Source: Callipepla californica brunnescens (Eukaryota > Chordata > Aves > Galliformes > Odontophoridae). From it: DNA of 64,000 nucleotides. Position numbers and translations under genes: made by a program. The notes below the pieces were generated by a model. It ran no database searches, was not told where the DNA came from, and worked only from the letters and a program-made list of their open reading frames with translations. The DNA is taken from positions 15,929,368-15,993,367 of the forward strand of contig JALIRH010000004.1 in the NCBI GenBank assembly GCA_023055505.1. Reading direction: 5' to 3'. Shown here in pieces: positions 1-13,500 of this stretch (its first letter is position 1; each line of letters opens with the position of its first letter).

Positions 1-1432
1 ACAGCTGCAGAATACTGTACAACAGCTAAAAATGGCATCTGTATGGATGTGTTCTGCTTTGCTTTTGCCTGACCCGTCTCCCAGAACGTATTTGATGTTC
101 CTATAATGCTGCCTTTAATTCAGTGTCCTGTAAGAATTCGAATGTGTATGTTAAATATTAGAACAGCTGTGCCTAAAAATAGAACCGTTCCCCCCTCCCC
201 CCAGTGCTGAACTTGATTTTCTTCTGACGCGATCACAAGACTGCTGCTGCAGTAGGGGCTTAATGCTATTTACGTCGTCATTTGACATAGCAACATCTCT
301 CCGGGGATTTTCAAACAATGCAGCTGTTCACGAGAGATGAAGGGGCTGAGGGAGGGGAGAGGGAAAGGAGGAGAACTAATCCCATCTGCCATTAGGGATA
401 TTGCGGGGGGTGGGGAGCAGCCCGGTGAGTTCAGGGGATTCATGATTCTGCATGAATGGACGGCAGCATCACGGGAGCTGCGGCTTTCCCTGAATGGCAA
501 AGAGCATCACGGGAAGCGGGCTGCTCCTAATCTTTTTGTGAATGATTCTTTTCCTTCAAATTGACACTACTTTTATGAATGGCCGTGGGGGCAAAATGCT
601 GCAAAAGCCTTCTCTGGGTGTATGCAAAGCACTTAAGGAATGGGCTGGAATCTGGGCGCAGCAAACTTGAGGAATGCTTCAGTGTTAAGCTGCAGTTTTG
701 TCCTTTTGAAGTCCAAGAGGACATTGTACTGACGTTAATTAAATGTAATTAATTTGGCTTGATGGAAGCAGAATTGCTCCTTCCATGAGGCATTTTTAGT
801 ACTTACTTTCCTTTTCTGTTTCAAAATGTGGTTGGTTATATGTATTTTTCCCATTCCATTAGAGAAGGAGATAAAAGCACATCAGAACGGTTTAAGAATG
901 ATTGAACTTGCAGTTCTCCTCTTGTTCACCCACACGTTCCCTTTATGTTTGAAATACTGAATATTTAAAACATTTTATGGCATCAGAATTGAAAATGGAA
1001 ATGAGGGGCAATAAAGAATTGGTTTGCTAGATCTGAAGCAACTCATTTACCATTTGCCTTAGGTGGGAAAATAGTGTCCTTGTCAGGCTGTACTTGGATG
1101 CTGTTGTGTATGTGTGTTTCCTGATTTCAGCATTTTTTGGCTTCTGTGCAAACCTGTATAATTTGTTTTCTTGCCATCTTCACGGTCTTTACGAACAAAA
1201 CGTGCTGAATCATTTAAGAATTAATGTTGTCACCAGAAGTAGCTTAACATTACAAACTTCTCGAGCAGGTTGTGTTGGAATTCAAGGTCTCCTGTTGAAG
1301 AAGCAGAATAGTTTCTGTGTAATATTAGCTACTTAAAATGTTGCTTTGTGAAGCCATAACTGATAGATTGGCAGTGTTTCAGTGCTAATTCAGGCATTTC
1401 CGATTTATTTTTTGAACCTTTTCTTTTTCTAG
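1..1432 (+). other. HSD17B12 intron, 3' part
   Basis: This is intron sequence ahead of the first exon in the window. I found no exon matching the missing N-terminal part (the TGxxxGIG cofactor region), so the gene continues upstream. A pyrimidine-rich stretch ending in CTAG at 1429-1432 forms the acceptor. A purine-rich, GC-richer patch lies at about 335-520, but no repeat family is recognised. Confidence 0.85.
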
Positions 1433-1543
1433 AGGAGAAGTACAAAGTGGAAACAAAAGTTATTGTGGCGGACTTTGGAGAGAGAGAAGACATTTACAAC
1501 AGAATCAAAGCAGGACTGGAAGGCCTGGAGATCGGCGTTTTGG
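1433..1543 (+). CDS. HSD17B12: HSD17B12 coding exon (probably exon 4 of 11)
   Basis: The exon has 36 complete codons, two leading bases and one trailing base. It encodes the segment from KYKVET to GLEIGVL, which precedes the NNVG strand. The acceptor after CTAG is preferred because it restores the conserved Lys at the split codon. A second AG two bases downstream (1433-1434) cannot be excluded. The donor GGTTTGT is weak but gives the correct phase for the next exon (split Val codon). Confidence 0.93.
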
Positions 1544-4500
1544 GTTTGTGTTTCATCTCTATAAATCCCTCACACTGTTTTGTCCCAGCGTGCTTACTGA
1601 CTTGTTCACATTTGGGAGTTTATTGAATGCTATTCACAAAAGCTGATGGCTTGCCTGGTTGAAACTACGTAACTGTGTGCTCAATATGTTTTCTTGGCAT
1701 CCCATGGTATGCTGCACAAGCCACTGCTTGCATGTGTGCTCAGGTTGTGGCAGCAGAGGCTTATTGGGTGTCTTTGATGCATTGTTATGCAATTGTTAAA
1801 GGCTCCTTCAGTTCGTGACTGCATACACAGTTATGTGACCCAGTGTCATCTCAGAATCTGAGCTAACTCCAGATACTTAGGTTAAACTTTGCAGCAGAGT
1901 CCTTTGGGAGAACAGCTAACTTTTAATTAAGAACTGTTGAAATTGATTCATTAGAACATAGCATCAAGTAAAATGACTCCGGCTTCAGAAGTTCTGAGCA
2001 CATTCTGGTGGTGGTGGGGAGCTGCTGGTGCGGCCTGTGGTTGTGCAGTGCTGAAGGTGCCATGGGAGTCCTTGAGAAGACACAGTGATCCATCCAGGTG
2101 TGTTGCAGGGCATAGAGCTGAGGCGCCACAAGTCAAGAGCCACTGGCATAGAGTGATCTACTTGACTATTGAGCTGTGTGGCAAAGGCAGTTTCCTATCA
2201 GTTTTCTAGTTTATTCTGTAGGAGCATATATATATGTGTGTGCATAACCTATATTTCTACAGTTCTTCTGAATGGGGATGAGAGCTTGTGGTGCTAAACA
2301 TAAGGCATGACATTTTTGTCAAGTCTTGTGGCTCAGATGCCTGCCAGTATATGTCATCTGTTGAAGTCACTTTGATGCTACAAAACTCATTTTACGAACT
2401 CGAAGTGCAGAAACTGGAACTGGAACTATGTTTTTTTTTTAGAGTATTTCAAAATATATTTGTCACATGTGATAATACAGAAGCTGAGCTTTGCTTCTAA
2501 TAGATGCAACGATGTCTGTAAATAATGCCCCAAAATAGTATTAGTAAAAACTCAATTTAAAAATGCAGTTGTTAAACAATAAACTGCGGAAGATTCCCAA
2601 ATATTTTTGACAGATTTGAGTGTGTGCAGCTCATGATGTCCAGTGCTTAATTACAATAAAAATTCAAATCCACCTGAAATTGCATAGCAGTAACTGCCAG
2701 CATCTCCACAACTTGTTGCACGTAGAGTGGTTGGCTCTGCATGCCTTCATTCATTCATTTTTTTTTTCCTTTCTGAAGGAAAGCATTTCCAAAGAAGCCT
2801 TGAGGGTTAAAATTAGTGTTTGTTCTTACTTGTCCTTCAGTAATTGTTAGAGAACTATGTGTGAGGTATGTATCCAAACTGAAAGGATTTCTTTGACTTT
2901 GTTAGACTACGACAAAGTTATGGTGATGCATGGACTCATGGAAATCTGACTTTTTATAGGTTCTGGATGCTAAAGCAGTGAATGTGTGTTGTATAAGCTA
3001 ACTACAGTAAAACAACATTCCTCAAGCAGAGCCTGCTTCTCATTTTTATTTGCACATAGCACCAAAATGCTCAAGAGTTGTGTACCCCCTGGCTGAGAGC
3101 TCTTTCACCACTTCCTTGTGGTGCTGGCTGGTGCAGGTTTATAGACATGTTTTTTTCTAACTAAAAAACATTCACTACCAATTTTAGTAGGTCGCATGCT
3201 TGTGATCATCAGGTTATGTTATACATAGGGTTTTTCTCTTTCCCTAGCTGTAGCTGCATCAACCACAAAACCACTTGTCAGCGTGACTTTTTCAGCACAG
3301 ACTATGGGTACTCTGGAAAAGATGATATTTAAATTTTTGTAGCAGTTGATTTCATGCTTTATTGCCTTATATTTTCAATACTGTAGTTTTTTTGTAATCT
3401 GGATTGTAGGTTTTACTACTCTGAGTTTTGCACGTTTTGGTGAGGAAGGAGTGGGTTTCAGTGAGAACAACCACGAGTGTCAGGTTTTCAGGTTGCAGTG
3501 TATTTTCCTCTTTTGGTCTCATCTGAAACGGTAGCTATGAGAACCCTTGGTGCTGAAGCACAGTTGCTGGTGATAGGGGAAATTATTTCTGAACCTTGTG
3601 CTTAAACACAGGTATCTCCACCTATACTGCTGGAGATCAAGCTTCTGATTATATAGTTGCACAGAGTTGAACTAAAGTACTTACAGATTGGAATCCTTGT
3701 AAACTTCTTATTTGGAAGCTTCTTCTCACCCACGTATGGAGGCTAAAAGAGTTTGCATAATGTTTTTGCTGTGTGTTCAAAACAGCGTCTGTCAGTGACT
3801 TTGAACATGTGCTAGCTACAGCAATATGTTAAACAAGCAGAGGTGGGAAATCTTTCTTTCGTTCTTTTTAAATCTCTGTGCGACTCAAAAGGAGTTAGGG
3901 CTGGACAGTTATCATACCCTATTGTCATCCAGATCTTCTGAGGTAAAATATGCCTTCACAAACTGCAAATCGATCTTTTGTTAAAAAAACAAAAAACCAA
4001 TTAAATCTGTTCCAAACTGCAGCAAAATATGATCTGGTAGAAAAATACGATGTTAAAGGCTGTAAGGGTGTGCTTTTGGGTGGCAGTTTCTAGTAGTTGG
4101 TGTGAATTTTGTGTAACTGTCTCTGTAGCATGGGTCATGTGCAGTGTGCTGGTTTTGGAAGGAACAACCAAGGGCAGTCCCAAAGCTCTGCCACAGTCCA
4201 TGGCAAAAATCCTTTCCGGAGAGATGAACTGAAAAATAACTTAATTTAGGATAAAAATTAGGAAAATACCTTCTGGCTTGCTCTGAAAATAGTAAGATTG
4301 GACCTTCCTCCTTTTTAAAACTTTTCTCGATAAATATAGCAAATGTCTGCTGGGAGTTTGCCAAACTCCCTGTCAACCTTTCTGAAGGTTGTCCAAAAGT
4401 TAAAATTTTAATCACAACCTGACTAATGAGCTAAGGGTTTCCATAAATACGTGAAGTGATCTGGGCTAAAAGTGCTGTCGTTTGAGAGGATTCCTGAATG

Positions 4501-7500
4501 AACCTGTCCAACTTCTGCCAGAATCCCTTCTGTGTGTTGCCTGTATGTTTGGAATATCTTGTGATGCTTACATACCCTTCAGATTGGGTGTTAAAACGAG
4601 GGCTTCTGGCTGTTGCTACAGGGGCTTTAAAAAACAAACAGCACCTCAAACCAAAACCGAATCTACCTCATAAAAAAGGCATCAGTATTATTGAACCTTG
4701 TTTCTTACCCCACTGAATACTCTGCCCTAGAGGTGAATAGTGCTGCTGAGCATATAGAGCACTTCAGGATCCTCTGGGGTGTAAGACACTATATTAACGT
4801 AAAAATGTTGCCACAGCAACCAAATGTCACAAGTTTCACTTGCGTAAGATGAACAACAGATACTTAAGAAGCGGAGATCCCATTTGCTTGTTGTTTTTTT
4901 TTTTTTCCTTTGGTCTCCATACCAATATGCTTTATTAAGTTTGAAGAAACTGAGACTGCAGAGCTGCATTGTTCTCCAGTGATACCAGAAGTTTAGTGCT
5001 ACTTGGGTGAGGCTGGAGGATGAGCAGTGGGTTCTGGTCTCAGAATAAAACCTTGCCAGTTGCAAGTGTTGCTCAGGAAAAAAAAAAAAAAAAAAAACCC
5101 ATAACGTTTTTCAGTAATTAATGTATTCCCTCAGTTAATTTTAAATGCTGCCAGTGGGGAGGGGCTGTGCAGATGTGAGGAGCATGAGGACATGACTGGG
5201 AGAGCAGTGTGCTGCAGTGAATCTCTGTAGTAAGCTGCGAGCCCAGGGAAGGCAAACCAGGAACGATTTCTAAAGCCAGAGACTCTGTCAAAAACACAGG
5301 CTGCTTAATGTACGCAGCCTGTCATTAATGTGATTTCTCCTCGCTGTGAGCCGTGCCTCCTCCTTCCCCCAGCTTCTCCGGGAGCTCAGCGACTCCTGGG
5401 CTCTTGCTGCCACCTACTGTCCTCTGCCTGTCACTTGCTGTCCTCTCTTTTGTCCTCTCCTTTTGGCTGCAGCACAGTTCCTTCTGAACACTCTCCTGGG
5501 CCAAAAAGCCCACCATGCACATTGTTTTTCTGCACTAACCTAAGACAGAAAAATGCCTCAGAGCATGTTCCTAGGCCGTGCTGAATCTGCACGCCTTGCA
5601 ACACGTGGGGAAGGGGGCCAATGTCCAAAATAAGTTTGGAAGGAACTTACTGCTGGGATGTTTCTTCTGCCCTGACTGTCCTGCCAGCCACAGGGAGCTT
5701 TGCAGGGTGCTCAGGGTGCCAGTGCTCAAACCACCCAAGAAGTGACATTCACACATTTGGAATGACTCGTGTTCTCGTTCCAGCATTCCACGTGTGTGTA
5801 CATGTATATTTACTGTTTAGGGAAACTTGACTGGAAGGGTTAAATGGTTCAAATGCAGCAGTTCAAGAGTACTGCAAAACATCAGTGGTCAAATGTTTGA
5901 AGCAATTTAAATAGAAACTTCTTGCTTTTATTTCAGTAAACAATGTGGGAATTTCATATTCTTATCCGGAATACTTCATTGATGTTCCAGACCTCGATAA
6001 AGTGAGTGATTTTTTTTTTTTTTTTTTTATTCTCAGTTACTTTACGATGTTCTCAATGTTTGCTCTCTCTACTCAACGGATAAGGCAAAAATATTTCGGT
6101 TTGGTCAAAGTACCCCCCAAAAAAACTAAGTTTTCTGGTTAGGAAGTGTTCCAGGGTTCTTAGAGGTTTACATAAGCAGCTTGGCATGGCAGAGATGATG
6201 ACAGGCCTAGTTTTTGTGTAGTGTTTTTAGCATGTAGAATGAAGAATTGTGGAAGAGTGTGTTTCTATTTCAGGCGCTCTGGAGTCAGCATGTGAGTCCC
6301 AGTCTTTTTCTGATCTCTCCTGGCTGTTGTTTTGAGCTGCTTTGGCACCTGGGGTGGTCCTTTCAGAGATTGAAGGGATGTAACTTCATGAGTGGAAGCT
6401 GCCTACTCCAGAACATTGGTTGTAAACTTAAGTAGGGCCAGATGATACATTTTGTGCTGTAGAAACAATTGTGGTTGACTTGAGTACTTTGTAATAGTTG
6501 GTTTTGAACACTTCTCCCCACGACTTTGTTTACAAACTCCGTGTAGCTAACTGTATCCATTGTGGGTTTGTGTTCTCTGCTTCAGTGTTAGTGAGTATAT
6601 CCCTTTGGGCTTTTGTTTTGTTCACCATCAACTAGACTTCAGAATACTCATAACAAAAAAACCCAAAACAACCAGACAACATAAGTGACTAAAACAGTGT
6701 TATAAAATGGTGGAGAGCAAAATATATGTTCACATATTCACGTTTATGTCTGAAATACCAGAATTCACTGAACTTCACAAATAGTGCAAATGATGTGAGA
6801 AAACTCAGTGTCAGTGTGATATGTTTGTATTCTTTATTAGTGAGAGTCTCTAATCAGAAATGAAATTAGACCAAAGCAATTCAGGGAGTGCTTTGAAAGT
6901 CTGTCACAGCTCCTGATATGAAGCAAGAAGGCATGGAGTAAAGCTGAATGTGGATGTAGATGAGTAAGGTTTAATTTATCCCAGCAGTTGCAACCCAGGC
7001 AGTATGTAAATGTTCAAATAACTTAAAACAGAGCATAATGCAAATGTTTGTTTTCTTGCAGACAATCGACCAAATGATCAACGTTAACATCATGTCTGTT
7101 TGTAAGGTAAGCGCCTTGCTGCCAATGTTTATTCCTGAAATCTTAATTCAGACTCAGTAAGCAAATTCACTTTCAGTTGTCCAAAGCATTACTTTCACCT
7201 GTTGGACCACAGATACACTTTTTATCTTAGCGCAAGTTACAATTCATGATGCCTGTAGCAGATTATTCAGGTTGTTATTGAAATACAATTTGTTACAAAG
7301 ATAATTCTTAGCTATTTAGGAGAGCATGATTACATATGCAACAAGACAATGCTTCTTCATGTTTATTGTTCTGGTCCTTCCTGTAAATCTTCGCTTCTTC
7401 TGCACGTGTTTCTTGAGGTAAGCACCCTGTCTACTGCACATGTAAGGCTTTCATACACTGTTCTGAGAAGGCATGGTTATACTTACTGTACTTTCTGTGA

Positions 7501-10500
7501 AATGGAAACCAAAATTTACAGAAGTATGTGATAACTTTTGAAATAAGATGCTTTCCCTTTGTGGTGTTTTTGTTGTTGTTGGAAAGAAATGAACAGCACT
7601 TCAGGCTAAAAAGTGTAACTGTTGCCTTTGTTAAAATAAGGATCATTCAAGAAAGTTTTTCATCCTGATATTCCAGAGCTGAATCGTGGCCAGAGCTAAT
7701 GGCAGCTGCTTAACATGACACAGGGAGTCAATTACTGTGTTAGCAGACAATGATGCAGAAACTCCTTGAGATTATACACTGCTAAGCCTTGACTTTCTCT
7801 TCTGCATGACAAAGAGTTTGCATTCCTCTGTAGCTGAGGGTTAACTTTTTGCCTCCAAGCCCAAATGTTAGGTGCTTCAAAGGTGACTTGAAAGATCTTG
7901 CTTGCAGCTGTTCTGATGAGGTCAAGTACTGAATTCATTCAGTGTGGTGCTTTCAGGTAGCCGAAAATGTCTTGTTGCCATATGAGTTGACTCAGGACAT
8001 CTGAAAATAAGCCCTCTCCTAGGATTTGTACACCTCGTTGGAACAATAGCAGAGTGAAAAGCACAACCCTTGCATGACTGAACGGCATTGTTGATATCAG
8101 TGTGCTGCTCTCGCTTTGCTGTGTATTTATGTGGCACATTAGAACGACTTGTTATGAAGTTAGAAATGTTATTACAGTGGTTCTTCTGCAACTTTTCTGC
8201 TTAAAAACACAGCAAGCCTGACGATCACACATTTCTGTTAACTGAGATCTTGCTGTGCACCTTCAAGATTTGCACCAGGGAAGGCAGTTGTTAGTGAGCA
8301 CCTTTTACGGTTTCCCTTACAGCAGCCATTTAGCAGACATCCCTCCACCCACCATTGTTAATGCAATTACACCAGGTGTAATCTGCAAACTGCTACGGTG
8401 TGACATCTGTGTTGTGCCAGCAGAGGGAGTGCACTATTCAGTGATTATAAAATTTGGGGTGTTTTGTCACAACAGGACAGTTACAGCTGAGCTACTTTAA
8501 TATGTTTTTCTGAAGAGGATGGACTGCCATAATTTGAGGTCTGCTTTATTGGGTGTGTGCCTAAAATTCTAGAGATGCAGCTGGATTATCTTGGTTTCCA
8601 GAATGAAGCAGTGCTGCTTTGTGGCTTGTTTCTCTGTGTTTATAATCAGTGATGTTCAACTGCAGTTAGCAAATGAATGATTTCATTTCTGGTAGAATTT
8701 GTGGAGTGTCAGCCTCTTCATGTTATAATGTGGTTGTCCCCACACATGTAAAAACTTATTATCTAGTTCCATGAGACAAGTGTGTGTTAGTCTTTTGTAG
8801 CTTGTTTGAAAACTTTTCTTGACCATACTCAGTTCATGCTACTGAGTATAATTGCAGTCTGAACATAATCTTCCAGGCTTGAAAATGTTCTTCTTGCATG
8901 AGCCTGTTGTGTAATTAAACAGTAGGCATGCCAGATGCTTACTGTTTTGGGGAGAGAAGCACATTAGAGATATGTACCATCTGTAAGTCTTTTTTTTCTT
9001 TTTCTTTCTTTCTTTTTTTTTTTTCATGAGAACCCATAGAAATAGAGGAAACGTGGTTTTAGGAAAAATCAGTGTCCTTTCACTTAAATGTTTGGGACAG
9101 AATCCCATGAACGTTTAGTTTAGTGTTTTATGGAGATATTGGCATATCACTTCTTTTCCAGGAGTATCTGTTTGTGTCTTGTTTTTTAAAAAAATAAAGT
9201 GAATCTCTGTTCTTGCATGGTAAAATCACAAAGTTCAGGATGGAAGAGAAGACTAGATTAAACAAGGGAGAGGAAGGTCTGCTGAAGATACGAGGGTACA
9301 GAAGAGGCAAAGCAGGTTTTGCTGGTACCTATCAGTGTCTCCAGGTTGTCATCAGAGATGTCACATAAATTGTCCTCTCTTGTATTCTAGAACCTCTCTA
9401 TTCATTTTCATGCCTTTGGCACAAAACCTCCACAGTACTTAAAAGGAAGCAGTATCTCTTGTCTTTGTAAACTGCACCACAGCAACAACTTTGTTGGATG
9501 CCATATTTTTTTTGGCACACGTGTCAAATAACTTCAGTTCTCGCTATTAATACTTAGGCTCCAAGTGAGAAAGCTATGGTATTCAGCAGAAAGTGTTAAG
9601 GTGTGTTCTGTTACCACAAGAGTGGGCATTTCCAACGGGTGGCACTTGTTCACCACTCCCGTTCTGACCCATTGAATTTCCTTGGGGATAATAATCATGT
9701 AGGAGGGGTTACACTGAGACAGAAGATCCCGCCTTCACCTCACAGGATAAATTCCTGTTGTTTTGCTATTTTATCTTTTTTTTCCAGCAGTAAAGTTTCC
9801 AATGCAGTGTAACTTGCCCTAATGTTTGTGAACATATATTCTGTCACAAGGTGCTGAATGTGTGAGAAACAAATCGTGAGTGTGCTGTTTCTGTTTGCAG
9901 TGTCACGGTATGCTAATGGCATTGGGAGTGTGGCATAAACGTGTGCTCTGAAAAATGAGTGGAACTAAGTAGTTGAGGGGGTGCTGGCTTAGCGCTTGAT
10001 TAAGCAAGCAGCTGAATTGGTTTGAAAGCCATTATGTTGTAGGGGGAATGTGATTTTTAGTCCTGCAGGCCAGACTTCAGTTGGAAATAGGCATTACTGG
10101 AGGAAGGAGGAAGGAGGGTAAATTACATACACGAACATGCCTTGGTGTCTGTGCTAATCTTTGCCTTCATCACCTTATTTATGCTCTAAACTGAGTGTTA
10201 AATACAAAAGGACAATGGTCCCACAACATCAAGATTTTTAATCATTACTGTATTTGAGAGGCTTGCAATTTGCTCAAAACTTCAAAAAGCATGAATGCTC
10301 TAAGTTAAACTGAGATCTGGTGTCAGCTGCCTCTTAGTGGAAGGGAAAGGTGAATTCCACCAAGTTGTGAATACCTGGCAAGATATGTGAACAGCTCTAG
10401 GCAACATCAGAGAAGTCTCAAGTGGAGTTTGGGGGAAAAACAAACAGCAAGCTATGCAAAACTGAAAGGAGGAGGAGCAGCTAGTTTATCTGAGAAACAG

Positions 10501-13500
10501 GAAAAGTTCATTTGTTGACCTGTACATAGAATGGTTGCGTTTCATCTGTTGTGTACTGGAAAGGATTCTAGCAAGCAGAACATAACTCTGAGGGAAGTGG
10601 CAACACTAGCTTTTGAGAAGAGGTGTGTGTGTGTCTACCTTGCCTCTGGTCAAGGGGTAACTTTTACATTTGTATTTATATTCAAAGTCACAGTGGAAGG
10701 GGGAGCTGATGACTTAGCCCAGAACATAATGCAAGTTTGTGGCAGAGAAGCGCAGCTGCCAATACTTGGAAGAGAAGTAAGTGTACTGTGAAGGTGCCTG
10801 TGAGTATCATTGAAATGGTCCTGAGGGAGAAATTAGATGCTGCAGTTTCCCACCTTGCTGACTTTGAACCTAAGAGCATGATACACAGCCAACTGGGACA
10901 AGAGAAATGCGGCTGTGATAAATACATTCCAGCAATGGTGAAGGAAGCAGTTAGGATTTTTCTTCTGAGTACAAGCAACACAGTGAAATTTAGGAAAACC
11001 TAGAGTTATGTGTTGGGTGCTGGGTTTTGTTTTGTCTTTTTTTCTTTCTTTTTTCTTTCTCTTTTTCTTCTTTTTTCTTCTTTTTTTTTTTTTTTTGTAG
11101 ATTTGGGATTGAGACAAATACAGATTTCTCATCTTCTCATCTTGAAAGCAGAAAGGGAGGGAAATGCTCAGTTGGGGAACTGTACTTGAAAGCTGAACAC
11201 TGAAAGTTCAGCATCTCTCCTAGAAATGTTCAATGAGAAGTCACTGACAGTGGACAGGGCTTGCAGCGTATTAAGTTTATAGTTCCCTTTGTGTATCCTG
11301 TGCCCCTTGTTGCTTACTGACTTTGCTACATGGATTATTGCATTATTTTCTGTAGAACTGAGATTAGTTTTACCCCAAGTCAAACGCGAGTGGTTTGTGT
11401 TTGTAAAAACTGGCAGGTACAAGCTGCGTTAAGGAATTATTTTTGAGAGATAATGCATTATAAGAACTTTATATTAGATGCTGATAATAGCTTTCATGAT
11501 CAGTTTAACTAATAGTGCAGGAATACAGTTCCCTGGTTCTTCTACAGCAAGACAGCGTCAGCTGTTTGTGAGGTGTCTGAGTGTTTGCGAGTCCCCTGTC
11601 TGGGTACCAAGTTCTCTTACAGTAACAATTATGGGGGGGTTGGGGCATGTGTGGGTGTGTCACCAGGGATTGCCTACCTTTAATAAATTGAGGTTGCTTT
11701 CACCTCAGATTCCTGAGTGAATTCTGAAAGAGGCTTCTCAGCTGCATGGCGAAGTAAAAAAGCTTCATCCTTTGTTGTACTTGCATAGGCTTTGCTGCAG
11801 TTCATTATACCTTCCAGAAGTGAAAAGAGTAAGATGTTACATCAGCAAGTCACTATAGAATGATTTGTTGCTGACTATAGAACAGTGGCGTTAGCTATCT
11901 GGCTTTGCATGGCGATGATGTGGCACATAAGATGTGAAAGATGACTTGGAACAATTATGTCAGTTCTACCTCCTGTTTGTAGCAGTCTAAGGTCAATATC
12001 ACCTTAAAGATGTTTTAAACTTTACAACCTGTAATTCTTCCCTTAGCTCTGCTCCTTTGCTGTTGCTTCAATCTGAGTGGGAAAAGGCTGCAGGTTAGTG
12101 ATAACTAAGAATGGGAGAATGTTTTTTTCCTTAAGAAATAACACTGGAAATGCATTATTATAACTTCTATTTGTTGGCCCTCTAACAGGAGCTTTAAAAG
12201 TAGCACCAGTTTCAGAAAGGAAATGTAGCCATATGGCTGTATACTTTTGCATATGAAAAGAGGAATTTCTGCTCCTTCAGAATGAAGTGATGTTCCTTTT
12301 TCACTTTTCTTTTCCCCAAAAAATTAGAAGGTGGAAGATATCTGGAAATACAGAGTGGACAGCACAACCAGTGCTTGCCAGACATGTAATAAATGCATTT
12401 GCAGATGTGTGGACATCAGGAAATGACAGACACATTTAAAATAACAATGAACTGGCTCTTTTAAATCTATCCCTTAAGTTAGTTGCTTGTAATGAGCTTC
12501 CTGGAAAAGTTATGAGGTAGGGGTCTGTGTGCGAAACAAGTTGTCTTAAGAAGACAAGGGCTGCATTATTTTTATCTAGCAGAACAAAGGAGCAAGGCAC
12601 CAAACTGTATGGTAGTGTTATTTAGAGGTTTTTCCGTGTATATGTAAAACTATTGAAAAACAAGCAGAAAGACACAAAGTACTAGTGTTCCACAGTTGTG
12701 TGCTAAATGTTATACCCATCTATGCAAACCATAAAGTACTGACAACTTCCAACACTAGGAAGTCTGTCTTGAGCAAATGTTTCTGGCACGCACGTGCACA
12801 TACATTCTCACTCAGCTCTAACTCAGGCTTTTGTAAGAAATAAGAAGTCTGTTTGGATAAGTAGACAGTTCTTCTATGAATTAGTTTCTGGCTACTGTGT
12901 CTGAGATTACCCAAGTGTTCAGACTCTTGGAGCTTTCATGAGTTCAACTGTAGTATGTGTTTTTCAGTGAAAATGAGCATTTCCTTCAGAAAAACAATTA
13001 TCTGAAGGAAGCTGGGGTGAGTTCAGTATCCACCAGCCAAAGGCAGTCTTCTTAGGGTAGTTCCCAACCTCTCCTTTAGGTTTCTTACCACTTCCTCCTT
13101 TCTTTATTGGATTGCTTTCCGAGAAAGAAGCATTCCCATAGAGTTCTCCCGTGTCCCCCACACTAATTCCTGTGGACTCACATCATTGCAGAACTGTATA
13201 TTGATGAATCAGACCAAGCTGAAAATTTGGATGCTTTATCTGGGTTCAATTCTAGATCTGTTGTTGTTGAACTGCCTGTTTTGGAATGGCATGTCTGAAG
13301 TTACAGCTGTTGAAGTTAAGGATGTTAACCAGTTTGGCGCTTTTGGATAAAGATCATGCAAGCAGTTATTGGACTCAATTGTTAGTGGTAAAAATATATT
13401 TCTGCTAAAGCTTGTTTTCTTTGAATTAATGCTGGAACCATTTTATGTGTGTGTACATTATAGAGATTTGCCAGATATTCTGAAAATGCCTACAGAATGC

